Of a stretch of 64,000 nucleotides of DNA, positions 57,194-64,000 are shown piece after piece (within the stretch, counting starts at the first letter, position 1; each line of letters begins with the position of its first letter). The stretch comes from Geodermatophilus marinus (GTDB taxonomy: Bacteria > Actinomycetota > Actinomycetes > Mycobacteriales > Geodermatophilaceae). Where the stretch lies: contig NZ_QVQH01000012.1 of NCBI RefSeq assembly GCF_003428645.1, forward strand, positions 62,001 to 126,000, given 5' to 3'. A program made the position numbers and the translations under genes. The notes beneath the pieces were generated by a model that was not told where the DNA came from, searched no databases, and saw nothing but the letters and a program-made list of their open reading frames with translations.

Positions 57194-57280
57194 CCGCGCG
57201 AGGCTGCCGGGCCGGGCTCGGGCGCGCGCGGTCGCCCACCCCATCGGGTGACCGGCCGCGCTGCCCGTCAGCGCCGTCCG

Positions 57281-57547
57281 TCAGTCGAGGTCGGGGTCGT
57301 CCTCCACCGGGACGTCGGCCTCCTGCTCCAGGACGTCGGCGTCGTCGGCCTCGCGGTCGCCCACGGGGTGCACAGGGCCGCCGGTGCCACGCGGGCGGGC
57401 CACCAGCTGCTGGTCCAGCGCATCGGCCTCGGGCACGCCCTCGGGCAGCGGGGCGGCGTCACCGGCGATCGAGATCTCGGGAGCGTCCACCAGGTCGTCC
57501 TGCTCGGCCCGGTCGGCGTCGGGCACGTCGGTGCGGGGCTCGGTCAC
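57281..57547 (-). CDS. Small acidic protein with EADALDQ motif
   Basis: An 88-residue, strongly acidic, probably disordered protein starting at GTG 57547. It contains VPDADRAEQDDLVDAP and PEGVPEADALDQQLV, two versions of the P-E/D-A-D-x-x-E/D-Q motif, and ends DVLEQEADVPVEDDPDLD, so the motif recurs about three times. Small acidic proteins with repeated EADALEQ motifs are frequent in actinobacteria, of unknown function. Divergent from the DUF5703 gene. Confidence 0.7.
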   Translation of the reverse strand: MTEPRTDVPDADRAEQDDLVDAPEISIAGDAAPLPEGVPEADALDQQLVARPRGTGGPVHPVGDREADDADVLEQEADVPVEDDPDLD

Positions 57548-57703
57548 GGCCACCTGCCTCTCGTCGTCGGGTCGTGCGGTCGGTGCCCATCCTGCCCGCC
57601 GCGGTCGGGGACCGGCAGGGCGGGCGGCGGCGGCGGCGCGGAGTGCGGCGGCGGGGGTGACGCGCGCGTGACCGGCAGGCGACGGGCGGGCACAATCGGC
57701 CGG

Positions 57704-57910
57704 GTGGAGGCGGTCGCAGGGGATTACGAGTTCGCGCCGCTGCGGATCCCACCGGGCACGTCCCGGTCCGCGGCGGCGACCATGCTGAGCCTGCAGGCGG
57801 ACACGGGGGGCTGGGAGCTCGCCCGTCTCCAGCTGCACGCGGACGGCACCCGGAGGGTCGTCCTGCGCCGGCGGGCACGGCTGTCCTACCTGCCCAAGCC
57901 GCACATCTGA
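57704..57910 (+). CDS. DUF5703 family small protein
   Basis: A 68-residue protein starting at GTG 57704. It shows the DUF5703 pattern DYEFAPLRIPPGTSRSAAA, GGWELARLQLHADGTRRVVLRRR. The predicted fold is one helix between beta strands, basic at the C-terminus. Function unknown. It is short but has a conserved-looking core, and is flanked by convergent (quinone oxidoreductase) and divergent (acidic protein) genes. Confidence 0.75.
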   Translation: MEAVAGDYEFAPLRIPPGTSRSAAATMLSLQADTGGWELARLQLHADGTRRVVLRRRARLSYLPKPHI

Positions 57911-57960
57911 CCCCGGCGGGGTGCACGGGCTCGTTCCCGCGCCCGTGGCACCCCGCCGGC

Positions 57961-58917
57961 TCAGGGCAGCAGGACGACCTTGCCGACGGTGCTGCGGTCG
58001 GCCAGCTGGGCGAGGGCCTGCGGGGCCTCCTCGAGCGGGCGGACCGCACCGACCAGCGGGTCCACCTGCCCCGCCTCGACCAGCGCGACCAGCGCGTCGT
58101 GGGTCGTGGCGATGAGCGAGGGCTCCATCTTCCGGTACAGCCCCCAGTGCAGGCCGACGACGCTGTAGTTCTTCACCAGCGCGTGGTTGGCCGGCGCCTC
58201 GGGGATGCGGCCGCTGGTGAAGCCGACCACGAGCAGCCGGCCCTCGAAGGCGATGCACCTGCGGCTGCGGTCGAACACGTCGCCGCCGACCGGGTCGTAG
58301 ACGACGTCGGCACCGCGGCCGCCGGTCACCTCCTTCACCACCGGCACGAAGTCCTCGGCGGTGTAGTCGACGACGTGGTCGGCGCCGAGCTCCCGGCACA
58401 CCTCGACCTTGCGCGGCCCGCCGGCGGTGGCGATGACCCGGGCGCCGGCGGCCTTACCGAGCTGGATGGCGGCCGAGCCGACGCCGCCGGCCCCGGCGTG
58501 CACGAGCAGCCACTCCCCCGGCTGCAGGTGGGCCCGGCGGTGCAGCCCGACGTGGCCGGTCTGGTAGGTCAGGTAGAGGGCGGCGGCCTTCTCGTCGGGC
58601 AGCGAGTCCGGGACCGGCCAGGCGTTGTCGGCGTCCATCAGGGCGTACTCGGCGAACGCGCCGGGCCCCCCGGACGGCGACCCGATGACCCGCCGGCCGG
58701 TTCCCACGACCTCGCCGCACAGCTCCACGCCGGGCGTGTAGGGCAGCGGCGGCTTCTCCTGGTAGACGCCCTGCGCCATGAGGACGTCGGGGAAGTTCAG
58801 CGCCGCGGCCCGGACGCGGACCAGCAGCTGCCCGTCGGCCGGGGTGGGCTGCTCGACCTCGTCGAGGCTCATGACGTCGGAGGGGTTGCCGAGCTGGTGG
58901 ACCCGCCATGCGCGCAT
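57961..58917 (-). CDS. NADPH:quinone oxidoreductase (zinc-independent MDR family)
   Basis: A 318-residue medium-chain dehydrogenase/reductase. The GroES-like domain has VRAAALNFPDVLMAQGVYQEKPPLPYTPGVELCGEVV in the region, and the Rossmann motif is LLVHAGAGGVGSAAIQLGKAAGA (AGxGGVG). There are no zinc-ligand clusters, as in quinone or enoyl reductases. It would pass electrons from NADPH to a quinone or enoyl substrate. ATG 58917 is supported by the standard MRAWRVHQLG opening. Divergent from the methyltransferase gene by 127 bases. Confidence 0.9.
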   Translation of the reverse strand: MRAWRVHQLGNPSDVMSLDEVEQPTPADGQLLVRVRAAALNFPDVLMAQGVYQEKPPLPYTPGVELCGEVVGTGRRVIGSPSGGPGAFAEYALMDADNAWPVPDSLPDEKAAALYLTYQTGHVGLHRRAHLQPGEWLLVHAGAGGVGSAAIQLGKAAGARVIATAGGPRKVEVCRELGADHVVDYTAEDFVPVVKEVTGGRGADVVYDPVGGDVFDRSRRCIAFEGRLLVVGFTSGRIPEAPANHALVKNYSVVGLHWGLYRKMEPSLIATTHDALVALVEAGQVDPLVGAVRPLEEAPQALAQLADRSTVGKVVLLP

Positions 58918-59044
58918 GCCCGCGACCCTGCCAGACGCCCCGGTGAGCGTGGTCACCCGGTCCCGATCGCGGCCCGCGCGCCGCCGTGCCACGCTGCACC
59001 GGACGAACGGCCGCCCGGAGGTCCGGCGGCCCGGGGAAGGACAC

Positions 59045-59614
59045 ATGAGCGAGCACATGAGCGACCGGCTGCGCTTCCTGCGCGCGTTCCTCGCCAACCC
59101 GCGCCAGGTCGGCGCCGTCCTGCCCACCTCCCGCTGGGCGGTGCGGGGCATGCTCGACCTGGCCGACCTCTCCGCGGCCGGCCTGGTCGTCGAGCTGGGC
59201 GCCGGCACCGGCGTGCAGACCGGCGAGATCCTGGCCCGCCTCGGCCCGGGTGCCCGCCTGGTCTCCCTGGAGATCGACCCGGACCTCGCCAAGCTGCTCG
59301 ACGCCCGCTACGACGACCCGCGGCTGCAGGTCGTCTGCGACTCGGCGGAGAACCTGGACACCCACCTGGACGGCCAGCGCGCCGACGTCCTGGTCTCGGC
59401 GCTGCCCTACACCTCGTTCGACGCCGGGCTGCGGCGGCGGGTGCTGGACCTGCTGCCCCGGGCCCTGGCCCCGGACGGCGCGCTGCTGGTCATCCAGTAC
59501 TCGCCGATCATCCTCGGCGAGCTGCGCCGCCGGTTCGGCTCGGTGACGCGGACGATCACCCCGTGGAACGTGCCGCCGGCGTTCCTCTTCGCCTGCCGGG
59601 AGCCCCGGACCTGA
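59045..59614 (+). CDS. Class I SAM-dependent methyltransferase (PmtA/KsgA-like)
   Basis: A 189-residue methyltransferase. It begins LRFLRAFLANPRQVGAVLPTSRWAVRGML, a pattern of phospholipid N-methyltransferase-like proteins. The SAM motif is VVELGAGTGVQTGEIL, motif II acid is LVSLEIDPDLAKLL, and the post-II motif is ADVLVSALPYTSF. The acceptor could be a phospholipid or quinone; KsgA-type rRNA action is less likely given the small size. ATG 59045 follows GGGGAAGGA; an ATG three codons later is possible. Confidence 0.87.
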   Translation: MSEHMSDRLRFLRAFLANPRQVGAVLPTSRWAVRGMLDLADLSAAGLVVELGAGTGVQTGEILARLGPGARLVSLEIDPDLAKLLDARYDDPRLQVVCDSAENLDTHLDGQRADVLVSALPYTSFDAGLRRRVLDLLPRALAPDGALLVIQYSPIILGELRRRFGSVTRTITPWNVPPAFLFACREPRT

Positions 59615-59663
59615 CGCCGCGGAGCCGCCGGCCCGGCGCGCGGCCGGCCCGGCGGCCCGGGGG

Positions 59664-60467
59664 TCAGCGCATCGACGGCGGCCGCAGCGCCTCGGGTACG
59701 ACGGCGGTCTCGCCGGCCGCCGTCCGGGCGCTCGGGACGCCCTTGAAGCGGTAGGGCACCGTCCCCACGCCCGGCTGGACGACGTAGGCCGCGCCGGGCT
59801 CGCCCTGCTCCCACGCCATGACCATGGCCTGCGCGACCTCGTCGGCCGACAGGACCGGGAAGCCGGCGGCGGTGAACTCCTCGCGGATGCGGTCGATGAT
59901 CGCGGTGTCGGCGAAGCCCGGGCAGATGGCGGTGATCCGGATGCCCTCCCGCTCCAGGCGGGGCGCCATCGAGCGGACGAAGGCGATCGCGCCGCCCTTG
60001 GCCACGCTGTAGCCCGGGTCGGTGGCCATCGGGGACAGCCCGGCCAGGGACGCCGTCACCACGATCGCCCCGCCGCCGGCGCGCTGCAGGGCCGGGCGGG
60101 CGGCGACGGCGCCGTAGACGACCCCGAACAGGTCGACGTCCACCACGCGCATGAACTCCTCGAGGTCCAGGGCGTCGTCGCTCTTGGCCGCCGAGATGCC
60201 GGCGTTGAGGTAGGCGGCGTCCAGCCGGCCGTGGTCGGCCTCGACCCGGGCCACGACGGCCTCGTTGGCGGCGCGGTCGGTGACGTCGAGGGCCAGGAAC
60301 GGGCAGCCGAGGTCGGCGGCGGCCTGCCGGTTGCGCTCGCTGTCGAGATCGGCGAGGACGGCGGTGACCTCGCGCTCGCGCAGCCGGGTGGCGAGGGCGC
60401 GGCCGAAGCCGCCGGTCCCCCCGGTGATGAGCGCGACGGAGCCGGGACGGGGTGTGCTGTCGGTCAC
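59664..60467 (-). CDS. Short-chain dehydrogenase/reductase
   Basis: A 267-residue SDR enzyme starting at GTG 60467. The cofactor motif is ALITGGTGGFGRALATRL (TGxxxGxG), followed by LNAGISA (NAG), the catalytic SLAGLSPMATDPGYSVAKGGAIAFV (Ser, YxxxK) and ICPGFADTAII. The Asp in AVLADLDSERN favours NAD. Substrate unknown. A longer start (60500) adds 11 residues. The upstream region holds the short GATCATG palindrome that belongs to the M20 gene end. Confidence 0.9.
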   Translation of the reverse strand: MTDSTPRPGSVALITGGTGGFGRALATRLREREVTAVLADLDSERNRQAAADLGCPFLALDVTDRAANEAVVARVEADHGRLDAAYLNAGISAAKSDDALDLEEFMRVVDVDLFGVVYGAVAARPALQRAGGGAIVVTASLAGLSPMATDPGYSVAKGGAIAFVRSMAPRLEREGIRITAICPGFADTAIIDRIREEFTAAGFPVLSADEVAQAMVMAWEQGEPGAAYVVQPGVGTVPYRFKGVPSARTAAGETAVVPEALRPPSMR

Positions 60468-60556
60468 CCGGGCATCACACCACGGACCCCGTCGTCCCAC
60501 CCGGGCACCCTCACCCGGCGCCGCCGGACCACCCGCTCCAGGACCTCTCCTGCCGC

Positions 60557-60628
60557 GCGATCATGAAGTCCAGGAGGCGACTCGCCGGGCCGCCGCGGCG
60601 TGCCGGTTCCCGGACATCATGATCGCGG
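60557..60628 (-). terminator. GATCATG palindrome downstream of the M20 gene
   Basis: Arms 60557-60567 and 60618-60628 are exact 11-bp reverse complements around CGCGATCATGA, with a 50-base middle. It lies about 19 bases past the M20 peptidase stop. It is related in design and spacing to the element at 51611 (50-51-base middle, GATCATG core). Confidence 0.55.
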
Positions 60629-60646
60629 GCCGCGAGCCGGGCGGTG

Positions 60647-61975
60647 TCAGCAGGCGCGGAGGAAGCGGTCGAGCACGCGGACGCCGAAGCGCAGCGACTC
60701 GACCGGGACCCGCTCGTCGATGCCGTGGAACAGCGCGGCGAAGTCCAGGTCCGGCGGCAGCCGCAGCGGGGAGAACCCGAAGCAGCGCATGCCGAGGCGC
60801 TCGAAGCTCTTGGCGTCGGTGCCGCCGCTCATCGTGAAGGGCACGGGGCGGGCGCCGTCGTCCTCGGCGCGGAGGGCGGCGACCATCTGCTCGACCAGCG
60901 GGCCGTCGAAGGTCGTCTCCACGGCCTGGTCGTGGACGATCCAGTCCCGCCGCACGCCCTCGCCGACCAGGTCGGCCAGCTGGCGCTCGAACTCCTGCTC
61001 CTGGCCGTGCAGGAAGCGGCCGTCGACGGTGGCGCTCGCGGTGCCGGGGATGACGTTGGCCTTGTAGCCGGCGCCGAGCATCGTGGGGTTGACCGTGTTG
61101 CGCAGCGCCGCGCCGATCATCCGGCTGATGCTGCCCAGCCGGGCTAAGGCCTGCTCGGGCTCGTCGGGGTCGATCGCGATGCCGTAGGCGTCCTCGACCG
61201 CGGCGAGGAACTGCCGCATCGGCGGGGTGAGCACCGTCGGGAAGCGGTGCGCGCCCAGCCGGGCGACCGCGGCGCACAGCCGGGTGACGGCGTTGTCTTC
61301 GTGCACGAACGAACCGTGCCCGGGCCTCCCGCCGGCGGTCAGCCGCATCCAGGCCAGCCCCTTCTCGGCGGTCTGCACCAGGTACAGGCGCAGATCGTCG
61401 CGGACGGTGATGCTGAACCCGCCGACCTCGCTGATCGCCTCGGTGCAGCCCTCGAACAGGTCGGGGTGCTCCTCGACCAGGAACCGGGCGCCGAGCCGGC
61501 CGCCGGCCTCCTCGTCGGCGACGAAGGCGAGGACGACGTCGCGCGGGGGCCGCGTGCCGGTGCGCGCCCAGTCCCGGACCAGCGCCAGCACCATGGCGTC
61601 CATGTCCTTCATGTCGACCGCACCGCGGCCCCAGACGTAGCCGTCGCGCTCCTCGCCGGAGAACGGGTGCACGCTCCACTCCGCGGCGTCGGCCGGCACG
61701 ACGTCGAGGTGCCCGTGGACCAGCAGGGCGTCGCGGCTGCGGTCCTGGCCCGGGATGCGGGCGACCAGGCTGGCGCGGCCGGGCTCCGACTCGTGGACGA
61801 CGCTGTCGATGCCGACCTCGTCGAGTTTCCCCGCGACCCACTCCGCGGCCCGCCGCTCGCCGGCGCAGGTGGCTGTGTCGCCGGTGTTCGTGGTGTCGAT
61901 GCGGATGAGGTCGGAGAGCAGCTCCGCGACCTCGTCCTGGGCGCGGGCGAGCGGCTTCTCGGTCGGCTCCGACAT
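60647..61975 (-). CDS. M20 family metallopeptidase
   Basis: A 442-residue zinc peptidase/deacylase. Metal and catalytic residues appear in LLVHGHLDVVPADAAEW (H, D), GRGAVDMKDMDAM (bridging Asp), LAFVADEEAGGRLGARFL (EE), and a late His in RCFGFSPLRLPPDLDFAALFHG. The dimerisation domain spans about residues 200-310. The family removes N-acyl groups or terminal residues from peptides and amino acids. ATG 61975 is 87 bases from the tRNA-Leu gene, which is divergent. Confidence 0.92.
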   Translation of the reverse strand: MSEPTEKPLARAQDEVAELLSDLIRIDTTNTGDTATCAGERRAAEWVAGKLDEVGIDSVVHESEPGRASLVARIPGQDRSRDALLVHGHLDVVPADAAEWSVHPFSGEERDGYVWGRGAVDMKDMDAMVLALVRDWARTGTRPPRDVVLAFVADEEAGGRLGARFLVEEHPDLFEGCTEAISEVGGFSITVRDDLRLYLVQTAEKGLAWMRLTAGGRPGHGSFVHEDNAVTRLCAAVARLGAHRFPTVLTPPMRQFLAAVEDAYGIAIDPDEPEQALARLGSISRMIGAALRNTVNPTMLGAGYKANVIPGTASATVDGRFLHGQEQEFERQLADLVGEGVRRDWIVHDQAVETTFDGPLVEQMVAALRAEDDGARPVPFTMSGGTDAKSFERLGMRCFGFSPLRLPPDLDFAALFHGIDERVPVESLRFGVRVLDRFLRAC

Positions 61976-62062
61976 GCTGCCGATCGTGCCACCCGGGGGT
62001 GTGCCGACCCCGGTGGCGGCTCGGTTATGCTGGCTGCCGTCGCCCGCGAGGGCGGCTCACCG

Positions 62063-62149
62063 GTCCGGGTGGCGGAATGGCAGACGCGCTAGCTTGAGGT
62101 GCTAGTGCCCGTATAGGGCGTGGGGGTTCAAGTCCCCCCTCGGACACCA
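62063..62149 (+). tRNA. tRNA-Leu (anticodon GAG), CCA encoded
   Basis: Acceptor stem GTCCGGG pairs with CTCGGAC with one G-U. The D arm has GGTGGCGGAATGGCAGACGC, the anticodon stem CTAGC/GCTAG encloses loop TTGAGGT with anticodon GAG, the long variable arm (TGCCCGTATAGGGCG) is type II as in leucine tRNAs, and the T arm has GGTTCAAGTCC. The gene ends in A plus CCA at 62147-62149. Beyond it begins the Wadjet-bearing, probably acquired region. Confidence 0.95.
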
Positions 62150-62456
62150 GTTGATGCACACCGCCAAGCTCGGGGCGTGCACCTCAAGCGCTCAGGGACA
62201 CGAGCCCGGGTTCCTCGGCCGGCTCCCGTCTTCTGGGAGCGCCAGCGGTGCCGGGCCTCCACCAGGGACATTCCGCCCTTGCTCTCCGCAGCTACGACGA
62301 GACACTCACCGCCAACCTCGTCCGGTTGCGCGGGCTGCGACACCGGCTCGCCACGCTCGGCGAACAGGCCGGCAGCCGCCTGGAACGTCGACCGCCCCGG
62401 CGACGGCGGTCGCGACCACGACCACAGCGCGGCGCCGACCAGCCGGCATCCCGACG
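62150..62456. other. 307-base gap between tRNA-Leu and jetD, no convincing gene
   Basis: Several overlapping open frames exist, but none has a clear start, ribosome site and domain. A frame at 62248 encodes a helical-looking stretch (SYDETLTANLVRLRGLRHRLA) that decays into Arg-rich text, perhaps a remnant of a gene. A weak hairpin GCTCCC/GGGAGC at 62222-62240 may end the tRNA transcript. If an element integrated at the tRNA, its junction lies here, but no repeat of the tRNA end is visible within the window. Confidence 0.5.
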
Positions 62457-63650
62457 TCACGTCGTCGGGAACGCTCCGGTCGCCGCTCGCTCGACGGCGG
62501 AGAAGCGGATGCGCTCCTGCTCAAGGCGCACCCGGTCTCCGTGCTCATGGCGCAGCAGCAGCTGGTAGGTGGTCTGCTCATCGGACGTCAGCAGCGGCAG
62601 GTGGTCGGTGACGGGCACGGGCTCCCTGGACCAGTGCGAACGGTGCGCCAGTAGCGTGCCTTCGTCCATGAGCATGCTGCGGGCGGTCGGGATGAAGCGT
62701 CGTAGCCGGTCGAGCGCCCGGAAGCCGTGCGTGTCGAGATCGCCCCAGTAGACGACGTCTCGCTCGGCCAGCCAGGGCAGCGCGGCAAGCCGCGAAACGG
62801 CGTACCCGTCGCCGAGGACGACCGCCACGCCGGCCACCTGCGGAAAGGCGAGGTAGCTCACCTCGTTCTCGACCACCACCACGGACTTCGCCGCGAACGG
62901 GATGCGCGCGAGCTCCTCCACCCGGACGGCGAGCTCGCTGTAGGGGCCGTCGGCCGGATCGAAGGAGCGGAAGCGCACGCTGTCCGGCTTGCCGCGCAGC
63001 CCGAACCGCCGCGCCAGGTCGGCGGCGGGTGCAGCACGGTTGACCCGGCCGGGCGGCAAAGTGCGCACGAGCAGCGCGCTCAGCACCCCGCGGCGTTGCT
63101 CGATGAACTTGGTGTCGACTCCGGGTACGTCGACCTGACGCAGGTACACCCCGGCTCCGCCGTGACGCAGGATCCATGCAGCCACTGCCAGGAGCCTTGG
63201 CCAGTCGGCAGCGTGGTTGAGCGCCTCGTGCGGCTTGGCGGCGACCCAGCTCAGCGCGGCGGGCAGTGCGGCCTCGGTCGTCGCCACGAGCTCGTCGAGG
63301 GCTTCGACGTCGGCGGAGACACCGAGCACGGTCCAGACGTCGTCGTCGGTGTCGAGCACGACCCGGTTGGGGACCTCGTTTACCCCGATCAGGCGCCCAC
63401 CGAGTGCGGCGGTCTCCAGACGAGCCCGGCCCAAGCGGGCCGCACGCCAGCCGGCGACCCAGTCCTGCGCCTCCCCGAACCGCTCGGCGGCCTCGCGGGC
63501 GCTGGGGCCGCGGACCGGCAGCACCAGCGGGGCGACCGGCCGGCCGGTGAGCCGTGCCCGTAGTAGTTCCCCGGAGTCCCACCGCGCCCGCAGCGATGTG
63601 CGGACGTCGGCCCACGTCGTCCAGCCTGCCGGTCGACGCCTCCCGGTCAC
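62457..63650 (-). CDS. jetD: Wadjet anti-plasmid system nuclease subunit JetD
   Basis: A 397-residue protein with DUF3322 at the N-terminus (residues about 5-190: WTTWADVRTSLRARWDSGELL, RRGVLSALLV) and DUF2220, a Toprim-like domain related to topoisomerase VI A, at the C-terminus. The Toprim metal sites are SVVVVENEVSYLAFP (Glu) and VVYWGDLDTHGFRALDRLR (DxD). JetD cuts circular plasmid DNA that the JetABC SMC motor has extruded. GTG 63650 begins one base after the jetC stop, so the genes are translationally linked. Base use is visibly less GC-rich than in the core genes, in line with horizontal transfer. Confidence 0.9.
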   Translation of the reverse strand: MTGRRRPAGWTTWADVRTSLRARWDSGELLRARLTGRPVAPLVLPVRGPSAREAAERFGEAQDWVAGWRAARLGRARLETAALGGRLIGVNEVPNRVVLDTDDDVWTVLGVSADVEALDELVATTEAALPAALSWVAAKPHEALNHAADWPRLLAVAAWILRHGGAGVYLRQVDVPGVDTKFIEQRRGVLSALLVRTLPPGRVNRAAPAADLARRFGLRGKPDSVRFRSFDPADGPYSELAVRVEELARIPFAAKSVVVVENEVSYLAFPQVAGVAVVLGDGYAVSRLAALPWLAERDVVYWGDLDTHGFRALDRLRRFIPTARSMLMDEGTLLAHRSHWSREPVPVTDHLPLLTSDEQTTYQLLLRHEHGDRVRLEQERIRFSAVERAATGAFPTT

Positions 63651-63651
63651 C

Positions 63652-64000
63652 TCAGTCGGCTCCGCGCTTGGCGGACTCGTCGACCGCACTCAGGTGTGCC
63701 GTCCGACCGGCGCGGTACTCCTGGATCGTCAGCGTGTGCATGCGGGAGCCAGCCCCCGTGGGGTTGTCGACGAAGCCCACCGCCACGACCGCGTGCTCGA
63801 TGACATGAATTATCTGCAGCGGGGTGACCACGATCAGCTGCAGGCCGAGCCGGCGGAACAGGGCGAGCGCGTAGCGGGTGGACTCGTCGGAGCCTCGGCC
63901 GAACGCCTCGTCGATCACCGCCATCTGGAAGGCCTTGGCGCGGTCGGCGCCCCAGCTGAGCTTGAACTGGTAGGCCAGGGAGGCCGCCAGCACGGTGTAG
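63652..64000 (-). CDS. jetC: Wadjet SMC-like ATPase JetC, C-terminal part only
   Basis: The last 115 residues of an MksB/SMC-like ATPase, cut by the right edge of the window. It contains the C-terminal ATPase half: YTVLAASLAYQFKLSW, the Walker B and D-loop FQMAVIDEAFGRGSDESTRYAL, and FRRLGLQLIVVTPLQIIHVIE. This is the end of JetC, where the line DEAF..GSDE is typical. JetC forms with JetA and JetB a loop-extruding motor that detects small circular DNA. JetA, JetB and most of JetC are expected beyond the edge, upstream on this strand. Confidence 0.88.
   Translation of the reverse strand, partial: YTVLAASLAYQFKLSWGADRAKAFQMAVIDEAFGRGSDESTRYALALFRRLGLQLIVVTPLQIIHVIEHAVVAVGFVDNPTGAGSRMHTLTIQEYRAGRTAHLSAVDESAKRGAD

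Noticed and set aside
62248..62568. Small + strand gene after tRNA-Leu
   Set aside because: The frame starts with a helical stretch but becomes Arg-rich and overlaps jetD antisense; no ribosome site or family. Perhaps a gene remnant, so it is recorded only in the gap entry.

Overview
This is a very GC-rich (over 70 % by eye) actinobacterial chromosome segment. It carries a full Pup-proteasome locus, mycothiol synthesis (MshC), an IdeR/DtxR-type iron box and many GTG starts. Gene order from the M24 peptidase through to UppP follows, from memory, the Mycobacterium tuberculosis block around Rv2089c-Rv2136c. Repeat content and gene set suggest a Geodermatophilaceae-like organism (Blastococcus, Geodermatophilus or Modestobacter); this is inference, as no 16S gene is present.

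Layout. 1-5.4 kb: lysine aminomutase locus with kamA divergent from kdd, an amidohydrolase and kamD, the last running off the left edge. 5.5-11.6 kb: GNAT, PlsC, a GCS2 ligase, a degenerate tyrosine-recombinase-like protein, a UPF0060 membrane protein and an Rv2578c-type radical SAM protein split by an intein. 11.7-18.1 kb: Lrp regulator, M24 peptidase, 5'-3' exonuclease, DUF4333 membrane protein and HelY helicase. 18.1-21.8 kb: accessory genes (lipid kinase, XRE-cupin, thioredoxin-reductase-like, AraC, VOC). 21.8-36.5 kb: tatC, tatA, pafC, pafB, a DUF3866 gene, a nine-copy 90-bp minisatellite, pafA, a hypothetical gene, prcA, prcB, an endonuclease-VII-like gene, pup, dop, arc/mpa and trmI. 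36.6-45.1 kb: RecB-like nuclease, SRPBCC-like protein, amidohydrolase, HAD phosphatase, metH and PAC2. 45.3-52.6 kb: VOC, dGTPase-like, mshC, a mycothiol-type DinB protein, VOC, SCO1664-family, DUF3090, histidine phosphatase and uppP. 52.8-62 kb: aldo/keto reductase, RecD-like helicase, iron-boxed DUF2470 protein, small proteins, quinone oxidoreductase, methyltransferase, SDR and M20 peptidase. 62.06-64 kb: tRNA-Leu(GAG), then jetD and the 3' end of jetC, the edge of a Wadjet anti-plasmid system.

How the genes connect. Arc unfolds proteins tagged by PafA with Pup and feeds them to the PrcBA core; Dop removes Pup; PafBC is the neighbouring DNA-damage regulator. Pup here ends in Glu, so it needs no deamidation. 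KamA, Kdd and KamD fit one lysine-catabolic route.

The items most worth following up are the Wadjet genes beside tRNA-Leu, an endonuclease-VII-like gene translationally coupled to prcB, a 14-bp motif repeated four times with one copy at the start of a recombinase-like gene, a family of hairpin repeats lying against stop codons, a 35-bp perfect hairpin, and the 90-bp minisatellite.
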